A stretch of DNA of 64,000 nucleotides from Isochrysis galbana (lineage: Eukaryota > Haptophyta > Isochrysidales > Isochrysidaceae), in contig CM030940.1 of assembly GCA_018136815.1 (NCBI GenBank), positions 142,701 to 206,700 of the forward strand. The letters are read 5' to 3'. How positions within the stretch are numbered: position 1 is the stretch's first letter; every line of letters begins with the position of its first letter. A program made the translations under genes and the position numbers. Below, one piece after another: positions 40,661 to 50,850 of the stretch. Under the pieces are notes generated by a model. That model did not search any database and was not told the DNA's origin. It was given only the letters and a program-made list of their open reading frames with translations.

Positions 40661-43020
40661 AAAAAAAAATCTTCTTAAAATTCCCCGCTACGCGTGCGGC
40701 GTGAGGCAGTGTGCTAGTGTACCTCCCTACTACCCAACCTTAACCCCTGACAACCCCCTTCCCCTTTCCCAGTTCCCTCATTAGCGGAGAAGCTGGTTCC
40801 GGGGAGGCCGCGCGCGCTGCTTCGGCCGGGAGTTGGAGAGAAGGGGGCTGGAGACTGTGATTCGTCCTGTACGCTAGTGTTGATTCGGGTTGCCTTCTAT
40901 TGTATTTCGTGGGATCTTTATTGATATCCTCCTCGTTTTCTTCTAAGACGCGGTATTAAGTGCCTTAGGTGATGTTACGGATGTCTAGCCCTCCCGCCGC
41001 CTGCAGGAGGTCTTCCGATGCTTCTAGGTTGAACTCCTTGTCCACCGTGTAGAGCGGACTTATCAATTTCTTAAAGTGTTTGTTACTCGGGGCGTGTAGC
41101 CCCATATTCTCTCGTTGTTTTTTCAGCCTCAGAAAGAACCCGACTTTCGCCGTTACTAATAGGTGGTATCTCGCAAGGATCGCTCTTAAGATCGACCTAA
41201 CGGACCTGCCGTCCGCGTTGCCATATTGGATGTTATAAAAGTCAGTTAGGATGTACCTCCACGCCAGGATGCCTAGGTATCCCGAGGAGGGGTGCGGTCT
41301 GTCCACTTGATAGCAGAAAAGTCGTTGGGCTGTTTCGGATCCCGGCCTGAGGCTAATCCCCAGAAGTCCTTCTATGAATTCAAAGATGGGCTCCGTCGCG
41401 ATGCATGATGCCAGGTGAGTGGAGCTTTCAGGGGCTATGCCGCAAAAGCGGCATGTTGGATCGTCAGCAAAGCGGTTCGCTGTAGCTAACCTCCTATGTA
41501 GGACATGTTTGAAATGCAAGTAAGAGTCTCTAGGCGTCAAAAAGTTATATTTGTATAATTGCGATATTTGTTTCCACTTTCCCGAGAGGACCGGTAACCT
41601 TTTTTCCCATCTTAGTGTGGATTTTTGTGTTTTGGTTTTCCTCAAAGCGAGGAACGCTTTAGTCAAGTCCCTGACACTTACATCCTCCAGTGTTGTACGC
41701 GTGCCTTTTAGCATGTATTCTTGAGGTAACGGGTACGCCGTTTCCGCCGGGCCGTCGTACGCATGTCCCCACTTCAGCGGGGTGTATAGTTCGTCGGGCA
41801 GTAGTTGCGGGCTAATCCGCTCGTGGATGTGGGGCTCTCCCATGACATTGAGCTGGACCTTGTGGTAGTCGCCTCTTCGGCGCAGATAAAAGTTATGGTC
41901 TATATCGACTAGGATCTCGCCTAGATCGTGTGCGTCCGGATCTTCCTGAGGGAGTATCTCTTGCTCCTCTGGAGCCGGGGGCGGAGTCTTCGCTTGTTTT
42001 TTAAGAAGGTTCATATAATCGAAAGTGGTATGTATTAGTCTTGATCTCGTCCACTCAGAAATCTTTTCCCATGACTTAAGAAAGGGGCCTACCGATATGT
42101 AATTTCCCCTATGGCGTATCCAACGTTCTCCGTCCGGCAAGTAAGCCGCGCATTCTTCCATAGTGTAAACGTCCCCCGTATCCGGGTTTATGGTGTTGTG
42201 AACAATAACTGTCTGTAGAGACTCCCATTTCGACCTATGTGAGTGATGGATAGCCGGAGGCTTGTGGAAAAGATTGTGCCATATCGGGGAGCCCTGAGTG
42301 CCTTCTCGTGTGATTTCTCCCCTAAGGAAGTTGATCCTTCTGAAGTTTTCCAGCGCGTGCTTCCAGAATGCCGGGAGCGTGTTATTGCCGCGAATGCTAG
42401 CCGTGAGGCTCTTCGAGTCGACCTTCGAAAAGACCGCCGCTCGCCCTAAGGGGGTGCGGCTGAACCATTGATCCAAGACTATCTTCCATTCCGCCATTGA
42501 CGGGTTAAGATATCGGACTATCCATATCGCTTGGAGCGCCCTCGTGTGTTCGGCCATGGGAAGTAGTCCGACCCCCAATAGGGGCCCGTCTTCGCTTGTG
42601 CCTACCCTCGGATATGCCGGAAGGGTTATCCATTTCCGACCCTCTTGCGAGGAGCCTAGCTCATCCACCTGAAGTCGGGGAGACCTATCCCACAATATAG
42701 TTTGAACGTCCGAGTCAATGGCCTCCATGAACCATGCCGGAGGAGTGGACGTGGATAGCCAATATCTCGGCGTCCCGTAGATTATGAAGTTCACTAGCAG
42801 CGTCCTCCCGTGAATGGAGAGACTCTTCAGACCTCTCCATGTTGCGACCTTTTTCTTAAGCTTCGCGTATAGCTTCTCCCAGAAGGAGTCGTTTTCTAGC
42901 CCTTCCCAGAAAGGGACTCCTAGAATGGTCGCATACTCGCCTTCGCCGAGTGTTTTAAGATAAGTTAGCGTCTCGGGGACCTGCGCCCCTGTAAGCGATC
43001 CCATTCTTATTCTACCTCGG
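40661..43020 (-). mobile_element. 5'-truncated LINE of a second family
   Basis: Minus-strand LINE remnant carrying the C-terminal part of the polyprotein, a ~300 bp 3' UTR and the ending TTTTAAGAAGA plus nine T (A-run at 40661-40669 on plus). Its terminal 140 bp recur at 34069-34213. The 5' break lies a few codons before the Met at 43004, just after the reverse transcriptase catalytic region. No target-site duplication was recognised. Confidence 0.8.
40965..43004 (-). CDS. LINE C-terminal polyprotein fragment, 679 codons, still open
   Basis: Aligns from its first residue (RMGSL) with residues ~1385 onward of the full-length LINE. Shared segments: EYATILGVP, SLSIHGRTLLVNFIIYGTPRYWL, LGVGLLPMAEHTRALQAIWIVRYL, LGRAAVFS, YLHFKHVLHRRLATANRF and a zinc knuckle CRFCGIAPESSTHLASC, then LAWRYILTDFYNIQYG. 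It lacks endonuclease and the catalytic FADD. Protein-level divergence from the 14179 element is large, so it is a separate family. The complete frame across 2 kb shows where the full-length element has lost a base. Probably not expressed; an internal ATG start is coincidental. Confidence 0.78.
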   Translation of the reverse strand: MGSLTGAQVPETLTYLKTLGEGEYATILGVPFWEGLENDSFWEKLYAKLKKKVATWRGLKSLSIHGRTLLVNFIIYGTPRYWLSTSTPPAWFMEAIDSDVQTILWDRSPRLQVDELGSSQEGRKWITLPAYPRVGTSEDGPLLGVGLLPMAEHTRALQAIWIVRYLNPSMAEWKIVLDQWFSRTPLGRAAVFSKVDSKSLTASIRGNNTLPAFWKHALENFRRINFLRGEITREGTQGSPIWHNLFHKPPAIHHSHRSKWESLQTVIVHNTINPDTGDVYTMEECAAYLPDGERWIRHRGNYISVGPFLKSWEKISEWTRSRLIHTTFDYMNLLKKQAKTPPPAPEEQEILPQEDPDAHDLGEILVDIDHNFYLRRRGDYHKVQLNVMGEPHIHERISPQLLPDELYTPLKWGHAYDGPAETAYPLPQEYMLKGTRTTLEDVSVRDLTKAFLALRKTKTQKSTLRWEKRLPVLSGKWKQISQLYKYNFLTPRDSYLHFKHVLHRRLATANRFADDPTCRFCGIAPESSTHLASCIATEPIFEFIEGLLGISLRPGSETAQRLFCYQVDRPHPSSGYLGILAWRYILTDFYNIQYGNADGRSVRSILRAILARYHLLVTAKVGFFLRLKKQRENMGLHAPSNKHFKKLISPLYTVDKEFNLEASEDLLQAAGGLDIRNIT

Positions 43021-43299
43021 ACCTAAGAAGCTCTCATTCTCACTCTCCCTCTCTCCTCTCTCCTCTCTCCCACTAGCTCGCTAGCTAGCCTCGTCTCTAC
43101 TCTCCGACGCCACGACGCCACTGACGAATTGTGATGGCCCATTGTCGCATTCGCGATGTCTCAGAGGCAAAAAGAAATAACAGTAAAAGAAAAAAACAGT
43201 AAACAGTAAAAAGAAACAGAGGAAGAAAGAAGAAGAAGAGTGAAAAAGAAGAGAAAAAAAACCCAGTGTATATAGGGCGGTTCTCAGCCCTTCCCATCG

Positions 43300-43900
43300 G
43301 CCCTATGGCTACGTAAACTCTCGCGTGGCATAGTGGTTCAACCCACCGCCTCCACCAACCTTTTGCTCTGGGTCGCGAGTTCGAGTCCGGACGGAGCGCT
43401 CTGCAGTTCGAGCCCCGCTCCTTCTCCTCTCCGCTCTTCTTCTACCGTTAAAAATTCCGCACTCCGTCTACCGTTAAAAATCCTGCCTTCCTACTGTTAG
43501 AAATCCTGCCTTCCTACCGTTAAAAATCCTGCCTCTTCCTACTGTTAAAAACTCCGTCTACCGTTAAAATCCTGCCTCCGTCGCCTTGCCAAGACATTTC
43601 CTCTGCCTTCCTGCCGGCTTCCTTGCCAGTTCCTTCCGCCCCGGTTTTCCGCTTGTCTGCAAATCGGTTTCACCGCATTACGACCAAGCTTAGTGGGGAA
43701 AACTCCTCGTCCAGTTCCGTTACCCGAAAAATCTCGAAAAATCTCGTTCATCTCGTCGGGCCCTCGGGCCATCTCGTTCATCTCGTCGGGCCATCAAGGC
43801 CATCTCGTTCATCTCGTCGTCGGGCCATCAAGGCCATCTCGTTACATCTCGTCGTCGGGCCATCAGGCCATCTCGTTACATCTCGTTCATCTCGTTACAA
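43300..43900 (+). repeat. two short tandem arrays after a tRNA-like stretch
   Basis: At 43440-43580, about six irregular units of CTACCGTTAAAAATCCTGCC. At 43728-43895, units built from CATCTCGTTCATCTCGTCGGGCCATCAAGG. A tRNA-like sequence with two GTTCGAG boxes precedes them (43320-43425). No gene. The stretch 43900-44030 resembles the retroelement ORF1-start family at 23380-23520 (inverted), and 44040-44615 holds nothing I recognise. Confidence 0.6.
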
Positions 43901-44619
43901 TCCAAGCTGCGGCTTTGATTTCCACACCCATAGGGCCTGAGGGCAATGAGGAAGGGGCCATGCCGGCGGCAGGCGCGGCGGAGGAGACGAGTTCGGAGGT
44001 GCTGACGGGCTGAGGCCCGTCAGCAGAGGAAGGCGGGCAGGCGGGCTTGACGGATAAAGGTACCCAGCTTTCTAGGACCAGTCCTAGAAACTAGGACGGA
44101 CTTTGCTAGGTGAGAGCATGAGCATACCATGTTATTTTGTCCCAAACCTTGGCTATTGAGTTACCACATGCATGTCCTCATTAAATGTTCCAAGTGTACC
44201 TAGGCACCACTCCCTCAGCAACACCAAGTTTTGTGACACGTTGGCGGGTCACTTGGTCGGAATTACTGCTTGTCCTAGAAACGGGAGAAATGGCTGATAC
44301 CACCCAATGGGGAGCTCTTCTACCCATGGTCCCCAGGAGATGAAATGTTGCTTTGACTGCCCTCTTTGAGACCATCAGTGACCACCAAGCTTGGTTTTGT
44401 CATCTAAGTGTCCAATTCGCTAGCCTACAGCTCCAAAAGGTCTAAAATAAAACTCCTCTGGTGCGAGCGGACGCCCGAGTGCAGCACCGCATGCTGAATG
44501 TGGTAGCAAAAGTAAGCAAAGACAAGCTCCGCAGAGTTGGTCATGGGGAGAGCTAAGGTTGAATGGGATGTGGAGATGGTTTGCTTCAGGTGATGGGATG
44601 TCTCATAAGCTCACCATAT

Positions 44620-45175
44620 GCTATAATGGAGGCATGATCGGCAGAGTCCTAGAAATTGACGGATCCGAGGTTACCACTGCCTCGGATGGGAACGGAGGGA
44701 ACGGAAGGGAAGCGGCGAGAGGCGCGGCGGAAGTTGGGGAGTGGCCAATGACGGGCTGGACCACCTCCTCAGCAGAGAAAGGCGGGAGGACGGGCCTGGG
44801 CGAGGGCGACGGCGACGACGGAGCGGACATGGCTGGGCGGATCGGGATGGATAGGCTGGGGCTGAGGGATTGGAGAGGTTTGGTCGTGCGACAGCGAACG
44901 AAGGCCGGCGAGGCAAGCGCAGGGTGCGGAAATGCGTGGGAGCCAAACCACGGGGAACCGCGCGACGGCGTCAACGTATACCACCGGCCAGTGCAGGCGA
45001 GTGCGTGCGGCGCGCGGCGCGCGCTCGGCGAGGGTCTGGGCCCGAGTGGTGTCAGCTCAGCCCCTGCCAGCAGGCAGGGGCTGAGGTTGAGTGTGCAGGC
45101 CCACCCAAGGGGTGTCTGCGATGGAGGAGGGGGGGCACGGGGCCCCCATGACCCTATCAGTTTTACTGATAGTTG
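44620..45175 (-). mobile_element. 5' fragment of a hairpin-headed retroelement (MSAPSS type)
   Basis: On the minus strand it starts CAAC plus hairpin at 45175, GGGTC, ATGGGGGCCC, then ~340 bp of GC-rich leader. A second ATG (about 44829) opens MSAPSSPSPSPRPVLPPFSAEEVVQPVIGHS..., continuing to about 44620 where similarity ends. 53640-53860 carries the same ORF start. The leader around 45090-45140 resembles the leader of the 54928 element (GACACCCC, CAGCCCCTGCC). Another 5'-complete, 3'-missing copy. Confidence 0.55.
45154..45172 (-). promoter_or_regulatory. retroelement 5' terminal mini-hairpin
   Basis: Stem CTATCAG / CTGATAG with loop TAAAA on the minus strand; ATGG follows after 4 nt. One base longer in the loop than the copy at 29946. 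Confidence 0.58.
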
Positions 45176-45245
45176 TTAGCAAGGAGGGAACATAGAAACG
45201 CAAACAACTTCTAAAACAAAAAGGTCGATCGCGGATGCGACAAAC

Positions 45246-45594
45246 AACGGCCGTCAGAGGCCTGAAATCGGGTATTTTTCGAAAATTTTGCCGGAAGACC
45301 CCCGGTTTTTTTTGCGGATCTCCTATACCAGAACATATATAGGAAGCTTATTCAGGCCTTCGTTAGCCCATTCCAGATTGCAGATGGCAGATGGTGCCCT
45401 AGATGGGAAATACGGTGCTGGGGCCTGCAAATACAGCCAAAACCATTTCGAATACATTCGAGGCCTGCAACCCAAGACGCGCTTCAAATACAGCCAAATA
45501 CATATGTATTTGGCCTCTGGCCAAATACGGTGAATACGTATTTCCCATCTAGGGATGGTGCCCTCCGCACCCCCCTAGTGAGTGACCGGGCTAC
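45246..45594 (-). mobile_element. element flanked by a 31 bp direct repeat, carrying a MITE
   Basis: A 31 bp sequence ending GGTCGATCGCGGATGCGACA occurs at about 45215-45245 and again at 45595-45625. The DNA between, minus the MITE at 45398-45553, matches the opposite strand at about 50642-50830: GGCCTGAAAT-CGG-TATTTTTCGAAAA, GGTGCCCTCCGCACC and AGTGAGTGACCGGGCTA. The flanking repeat could be a long target-site duplication. Class unknown; no ORF. Confidence 0.45.
45398..45553 (+). mobile_element. hAT-type MITE, family 1, copy 3 (156 bp)
   Basis: Terminal repeats CCTAGATGGGAAATAC / GTATTTCCCATCTAGG and an exact 8 bp duplication GATGGTGC at 45390-45397 and 45554-45561. It is shorter than copy 1 by an internal deletion. 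The related sequence at 50642-50720 has the site unoccupied (CTGGTGCCCTCCGC). Confidence 0.86.
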
Positions 45595-45625
45595 TAAAAC
45601 AAAAAGGTCGATCGCGGATGCGACA

Positions 45626-46141
45626 GGGAGAGGGAAGGAGAGATGGCGCGAATTTTAGAAGTTAGAAGTTAAGAGAGGAGCGACAATCGTATGAATCAAA
45701 ATCGTAGAACTGTAGAACTAGCTTAGATCGTCGTAGCTTTAGTATTCATGGAACCGTAATGCGCCGGAGGAAAGGGGTTTTGTTTTCCTTCCTCTACACG
45801 ATAGAAGGAGAGGAGGAGAGAGAGAGGAGAGGGCGAGCTTGGGGCTGTGAAACCGCCGTTTGTTCGCCATGGCGGTGTGAGCGTGACGGCCCTCTGACTC
45901 TCTCTCTCTCTCCCCCGCCCCCCCCCCCCCCCCTCGCTGCGAGCCCCCCCCCCCCCCCCTCCCCGCCCCTAGTTCTCCCTTTCAGTCTCTCCCCTCGCTG
46001 CTGAGCCTGAGCAGCAGATCCAGCTCCTTCCTCCACCCGCGTTTTCCGACTCACTCTCTCTCTCGTTTCCTCTCTCCCTCCCTCTCGTCCCTCTTGTCCT
46101 CTCTCTCCCTTGCTCTCGCCTCTTTATTCTCGTCGGCTCCG
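45626..46141. other. upstream region of the Pro-rich membrane protein gene
   Basis: CT/GA low complexity with two long C-runs (45916-45958). No element identified. Confidence 0.4.
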
Positions 46142-49100
46142 ATGGTGGAGCTCGTGTACCGTGGGAGGAGGACCAGGAGGCAAGGAGCGTGGTGTGGCGC
46201 TGGCTGGCACCGACAGATCGGACTGCTCGTACTGCGCATTGGACTTGTGCGCGCACAGTGGGGCAGCTGGGTATGGGGCGCTGCCGACAGAGTGAGTCTC
46301 TGGCTTGACGATCAGACGGAGGGGGGGCGTGTTGCTTCCCTTGTAGCTGAGAGCGCTCAGAGCCCCAGGCGACTGCAGACGCTGCCGGCGTCCCCGCAAC
46401 CGCCTACACCGGCCTCTCCTGACCCTTCCCCGCCGCCGCCCCACAGCCCAATCTCACCTGAGCCGTCGCCACCTCCACCCTCGCCTGCACCCCTCCCACC
46501 CCCACCCTCACCGCCGCCGCCTTCACCACCTCCACCCTCACCGCCGCCACCTAACTTCCCTCCCATGGTCCCCGCCACGGAGCCACAACAGCCGCCACCG
46601 CCGCCTTCGCCACCACCACCCTCTCCGCCACTGCCGTCTCTTCCTCCGTCACCACCGCCGCCTTCACCCCCACCTGCACCGCCGCAGCCATCGCCGCCGC
46701 CCCCATCGCCTCCGCCACCCTCACCGCCCCCTCCCACGCCGCTACCGCCTCCACCGTCGCCCCTGCCTCCGCCACCATCGCCACCGCCGCCCTTACGGCC
46801 ACCGCCAACCCCACCGGCGCCACCACGCTCGCCGCCATCTCCTCTGCCAGCGCCACCGCCGCCGTCGTCCCCACCGTATCCACCAGGGCTGGCACCACTC
46901 CCGCCGCCCCCTGTGACACCATCACCTTCGCCCCCCCCCTCGCCGCCGCCTTCGCCGCCGCCATCGCCGCCGCCGCCATCGCCGCCGCTGCCATTGCCAA
47001 TGCTCCCACCTCCATCGCCGTATAAGCCACCACCATCGAGCCCTCCCTCGCCACCGCCGCCCTTGCCGCCGCCATCGCCCTTGCCGCCGCCCTACCCTCC
47101 GGGACTCGCGCCGCGGCCGCCTCCACCGTCACCCCCTCCACCGCCCGCGCACCCGCCCGTGCCACCGCCTTGGCCGCCACCCCCCGTGCTGCCACCTGCT
47201 CCCCCGAACCCGCCACCTTCGCAGCCGCCGCCACCGTTTCCACCGAGCCGAGCGCCAAGGCCACCGCCGCCATCGCCGCCGCCACACATACCCCCCCCAC
47301 CCTCATTACCACCACCCTACCCGCCACCGAGTCTTCCGCCCTACCCACCCGGACTGGCGCCGCTGCCTCCACCTCCGTTGCCGCCACCGCCATCGTTGCC
47401 GCCTCCACCCATCCTGCCACCGTCGAGCCCACCATCGCCGCCTTCCCCTCCGCCTTTTCCACCACTCCCCCCGCCAAGTCCGGCACCGCCACGACCACCG
47501 CCTAGACCACCGCCAGGCGCGCCACCACCATCCATGCCCCCGTCTCCACCTTCGCTGCCACCCGCGCTGCCGCCCTTTCCGCCACCGTCGTCGCCAAACC
47601 CGCCCTCGCCACCGCCGTCGTCGCCCAGCCCGCCCTTGCCGCCCTCGCCACCATCTCCTCCACCTGTGCCCTCCACTCCGCCGCCGCCGCCGCCATTGCC
47701 GTCGCCGCCGCCGCCGATATTGCCCCCCGAGGCGCCTCCTCCGCCACCCTCGCCGCCCCCGGCGCCCCCTGGTGGCTATAGCCCGCCACCGCCTCTACCG
47801 CCTTCGCCGTCTCCGCCCCACCCTCCGTTGTTGCCGCCTCCTCTGCAACCCTCTTTCTCAATAGCCATTAGTCTCGTCTTCAACTCAAGTGGCGACGCCA
47901 GCGCGTACGACATCGCGAGCCTATCTGCAGACAGCGTCCTCGACCAGCTCGCTCTCGCCGAGCCTCCAGTGCTTGTGATCGACCACGCTTTCGCCCTCGT
48001 AGACGAGTGTGAGGTACTAATTGTTCTCAACAGCGCGAGCGCCAACCCGACAGCAGACGATATTGTCGCCGCCGCGGAGCGCGGCGCGTGCAAGGGTGCG
48101 GCTATTTGCGAGTTCAGCGTCATCAACGCGCTCTCCTCTCGCCGTCGCCGCTCGCTCGCAGAGAGGATGCTTCGCGTCGTGGTACGCCGTGACTACGGCG
48201 AGGCCGCGATGCGTGATGGCACGGCTGACGTGGGTGTGGGTGAACCGATGGTGGGCGCAATCAACGAGGCGGTCGGCCCACCGGATGCCGCAAGCCTGAC
48301 GGCCTCTGCTCTGCGCTCCCGCGCCGCGCGAGTCACCTTCACACCCTTGCCTGCGGACGGGGCCCGCGCGATGGACGCTTTGCGCGACAACAGCAATGCC
48401 ATCGCCGCTCGGGTTGCGGAGGCCCTTGGCCTTCCCACCAGCGCCGTCGAGCTGGTCGACCCGCAGGCGATGTCGCCACCGTCTGTGCCGCCGTCTGTGC
48501 CGCCGTCTGTGCCGCCGCCCCGGTCCCCAATGGAAGGGATGACACAGGGCAGAAGACCTTCCGGTGGCGCAATCGCCGCCATCATTGTCGTACCTGCTGT
48601 GATAATTGCGTTGGTGTCATGTGTTTGCATTTGCGCGTGGCTCAGGCACCCCAAGGAGACTCACCAGCGAATCACGTTTGCGGATGTGGTGTCGGCGTCG
48701 CGCGCCCCAATCGACCCGATGCCGCGTGGGGAGGCGCGCAAGGACCCCATGCGTAGCCGCCGCTTTGGGATGCGCATGGCTGTTGTCACAACGCTCAAAG
48801 AGCGCGACGAGAGTGCCGCCGAGCAGAGCCTGCCCGCTCGCGCCACGAGCCGACTGCAACTCAGGCACAAGTCACAACAGCGACCTAGCGCTCCGCCCGT
48901 AGTGGAGGTGGAAGAGCCGCCACCGCCACCGATCGCGGCAACGCACAGCGAAATCGAGGGGCACGTTGTCGCGATCCCGTCTGATCGGGATGAGGACATC
49001 TTCGGTCCGAACGGCACTCGGTCGGTACAGGACGGCGCGACGGCCGCTCTCATGGGCCCTTCCGACGTGCAACAAACGTATGCGTGCAAACAGGAGCCAC

Positions 49101-49696
49101 AGCAAGCCAAGACAGAGCGCCCGGCTTGCTTCGCCGACGCCCCCAAGCGCGATCTGCGCCTGGCGGCCTTATTGGAGAATGGCAGGCCAGTGACGCCGAA
49201 CCGGTCAGTGTCCCTCTCTCAGCCGGTAGGGCTTGGGGCAGAGGAGCCCGGCAGAGGTAGCACGTCCACTAGCGTGCTTGGGAACCTCGTCTTGGCCTCC
49301 ACTGCACGGCTACCTGGGTCCGCGCTCGCAGTGGCCAGCGAGGGTGTCGACAGTGACACAGTTCAAACGCGCATACCCTCACTTAGACCGCCTCGGCCCC
49401 GTCCGACGCGCCTGGCTGCGGTCGACGTCAAAGTGCAAACGATGCGAGAGATGCTGTCGATGTCTGGGTCCTCGAGCGCCTCGAGGCCGTTAGGTAATAA
49501 AACGGCCTCCACCCGCATTGGCAGCGGGACAGCGCCGGCTGACGAGGCCATGGAGAAGCTCAAGCGGAAGATGGCCGCCCTCTCTGCCCTCGCCGAGCAA
49601 CACCAAGGTGGACTAGCAGCCCAATCCACCGGTGCGGGTGCTGAGCTGTCGGCGACGGCTGCAAGAAGCCCAACATCCGAACGTACGCGCGGCTGA
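46142..49696 (+). CDS. hydroxyproline-rich-type single-pass membrane protein
   Basis: 1184 residues from the first ATG in frame. Residues ~80-570 are a PPSPPPP / PPPSPPP region typical of algal extracellular Hyp-rich glycoproteins (pherophorin-like). A globular region of about 210 residues follows (FSIAISLVFNSSGDASAYDI to SAVELVDPQ) with several Cys, then SVPPSVPPSVPPP, then one strong membrane helix at ~807-836 (GGAIAAIIVVPAVIIALVSC, continuing VCICAW). A ~350-residue Arg/Ser-rich tail would be cytoplasmic. The N-terminus has a weak hydrophobic stretch (IGLLVLRIGLVRA) that could be a signal sequence, but the true start or a 5' intron is uncertain. A surface receptor or wall-anchoring role is an inference from layout. 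Large frames on the minus strand are by-products of the Pro codons. Confidence 0.68.
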   Translation: MVELVYRGRRTRRQGAWCGAGWHRQIGLLVLRIGLVRAQWGSWVWGAADRVSLWLDDQTEGGRVASLVAESAQSPRRLQTLPASPQPPTPASPDPSPPPPHSPISPEPSPPPPSPAPLPPPPSPPPPSPPPPSPPPPNFPPMVPATEPQQPPPPPSPPPPSPPLPSLPPSPPPPSPPPAPPQPSPPPPSPPPPSPPPPTPLPPPPSPLPPPPSPPPPLRPPPTPPAPPRSPPSPLPAPPPPSSPPYPPGLAPLPPPPVTPSPSPPPSPPPSPPPSPPPPSPPLPLPMLPPPSPYKPPPSSPPSPPPPLPPPSPLPPPYPPGLAPRPPPPSPPPPPAHPPVPPPWPPPPVLPPAPPNPPPSQPPPPFPPSRAPRPPPPSPPPHIPPPPSLPPPYPPPSLPPYPPGLAPLPPPPLPPPPSLPPPPILPPSSPPSPPSPPPFPPLPPPSPAPPRPPPRPPPGAPPPSMPPSPPSLPPALPPFPPPSSPNPPSPPPSSPSPPLPPSPPSPPPVPSTPPPPPPLPSPPPPILPPEAPPPPPSPPPAPPGGYSPPPPLPPSPSPPHPPLLPPPLQPSFSIAISLVFNSSGDASAYDIASLSADSVLDQLALAEPPVLVIDHAFALVDECEVLIVLNSASANPTADDIVAAAERGACKGAAICEFSVINALSSRRRRSLAERMLRVVVRRDYGEAAMRDGTADVGVGEPMVGAINEAVGPPDAASLTASALRSRAARVTFTPLPADGARAMDALRDNSNAIAARVAEALGLPTSAVELVDPQAMSPPSVPPSVPPSVPPPRSPMEGMTQGRRPSGGAIAAIIVVPAVIIALVSCVCICAWLRHPKETHQRITFADVVSASRAPIDPMPRGEARKDPMRSRRFGMRMAVVTTLKERDESAAEQSLPARATSRLQLRHKSQQRPSAPPVVEVEEPPPPPIAATHSEIEGHVVAIPSDRDEDIFGPNGTRSVQDGATAALMGPSDVQQTYACKQEPQQAKTERPACFADAPKRDLRLAALLENGRPVTPNRSVSLSQPVGLGAEEPGRGSTSTSVLGNLVLASTARLPGSALAVASEGVDSDTVQTRIPSLRPPRPRPTRLAAVDVKVQTMREMLSMSGSSSASRPLGNKTASTRIGSGTAPADEAMEKLKRKMAALSALAEQHQGGLAAQSTGAGAELSATAARSPTSERTRG

Positions 49697-50639
49697 AGAT
49701 CACCGCCACTCCAGCCGCGTCAATCCTCATCCTTCGATGACGTGACCCCCTACCCGAGCCCGTGTACGGCGGTGGTTCCCGTGCAACACACTTGAAACGC
49801 GAGTCCGATTCTTTTCTAAACCCACAAAACCGTGCACGACTCAACTAGGAGTACATGTGGTCTAGTTGCGCGATTGGTTGCTCGCAACAGGTGACGGTAG
49901 GGGCGATGTGGAGGGCGCAGAAGGTGCAGTGCGTGCGGCCATGGCTTTCCGCATGAGGTGTCCGGTAGGTTAACCGCTCTTTTTGGCTAGTTAGTTGTGA
50001 GGAAGCGCGCCACCGCCATTGCCATTGCGCCCACATCCTCTCCGGGCCTGATCGGCGAGGGTGGTCACTCGCTCCCCTTGGCTCCGAGAGCCGAGGGGGA
50101 GTCGCCGTTCCGTTGTGCGCTTCTCACTACTACGACAAGATAAGTAATACATCTGGGCGTTAGTACCACTACTGCAACCAGCCCAGTACTATCACAACAC
50201 CCCTTCAGTCCACGTGCCTGTACGCCTTAACGTGTGTTGACACCACAGATACGTACGCATATGCACCCCTTCGAATCTCCTCCCTCGCAGACCCCCAGCT
50301 CTCATTATAACTATATCAACAAATCACAAGCCACCCCCAGTGGTCTACAGCTGTACTTCACTCCTACGTCGAGACGTCAAGTATTGCCAAGACCAAGACC
50401 TTGGTGTGCTTCTTCGCTTCGCGAACTCAGCGTGCCTAGAGCGCTTTCGTTGCGCCGTCGCGCGTCATCAACAGTATGGATTGAGTTTTCTAATGCCACC
50501 TGCCAAGCCCACCCCCCCGCGGCAGAAGATGATTTCTACTCTGGGTGGTAACAAGCGTATATCCGGGGTCCATTAGGACCCAGACCCCCCTCTTGGGCCC
50601 CCACCACAAAACGTAATCAAATACTGACAAAAGACACTA
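49697..50639. other. intergenic with a non-autonomous retroelement 3' fragment
   Basis: 50140-50330 (GTTAGTACCACTACT, CCAGCCCAGTACTATCACAACACC, ATGCACCCCTTCGAATCTCC, GACCCCCAGCTCTCATTATAAC) matches on the opposite strand the 3' 180 bp of the element ending at 55849. The rest is unrecognised. Confidence 0.5.
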
Positions 50640-50830
50640 AATGCTAGCCCGGTCACTCACTATGGTGGTGCGGAGGGCACCAGCTGCAATGGGTGGATGA
50701 CGGGCTAAATAAGCTCCCTATAGTTTCCGGTAGGATGAATCAGCAAAAAAAAGTGGGGGTTGTCCGGCGAAATTTTCGAAAAATACCGAATTTCAGGCCT
50801 TCGAAGACGGTGCGCGAAATACAGTCGAGC
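50640..50830 (+). repeat. MITE-free relative of the 45246-45594 element
   Basis: Opposite-strand counterpart of 45246-45594 without the 156 bp MITE. It lies immediately upstream of the hAT transposase remnant. Confidence 0.5.
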
Positions 50831-50850
50831 CCCCCTCCGGTATATTTTTA

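Noticed and set aside
43320-43425. tRNA-like sequence with TGGCATAGTGGTT and two GTTCGAG boxes
   Set aside because: Acceptor and T-stems do not pair; could be Pol III-like boxes of an old SINE but unsupported.
46551-47850. Long minus-strand and alternative-frame ORFs over the Pro-rich region
   Set aside because: They are by-products of repeated CCG/CCA/CCC codons; their translations (Ala/Val/Gly repeats) have no domain.
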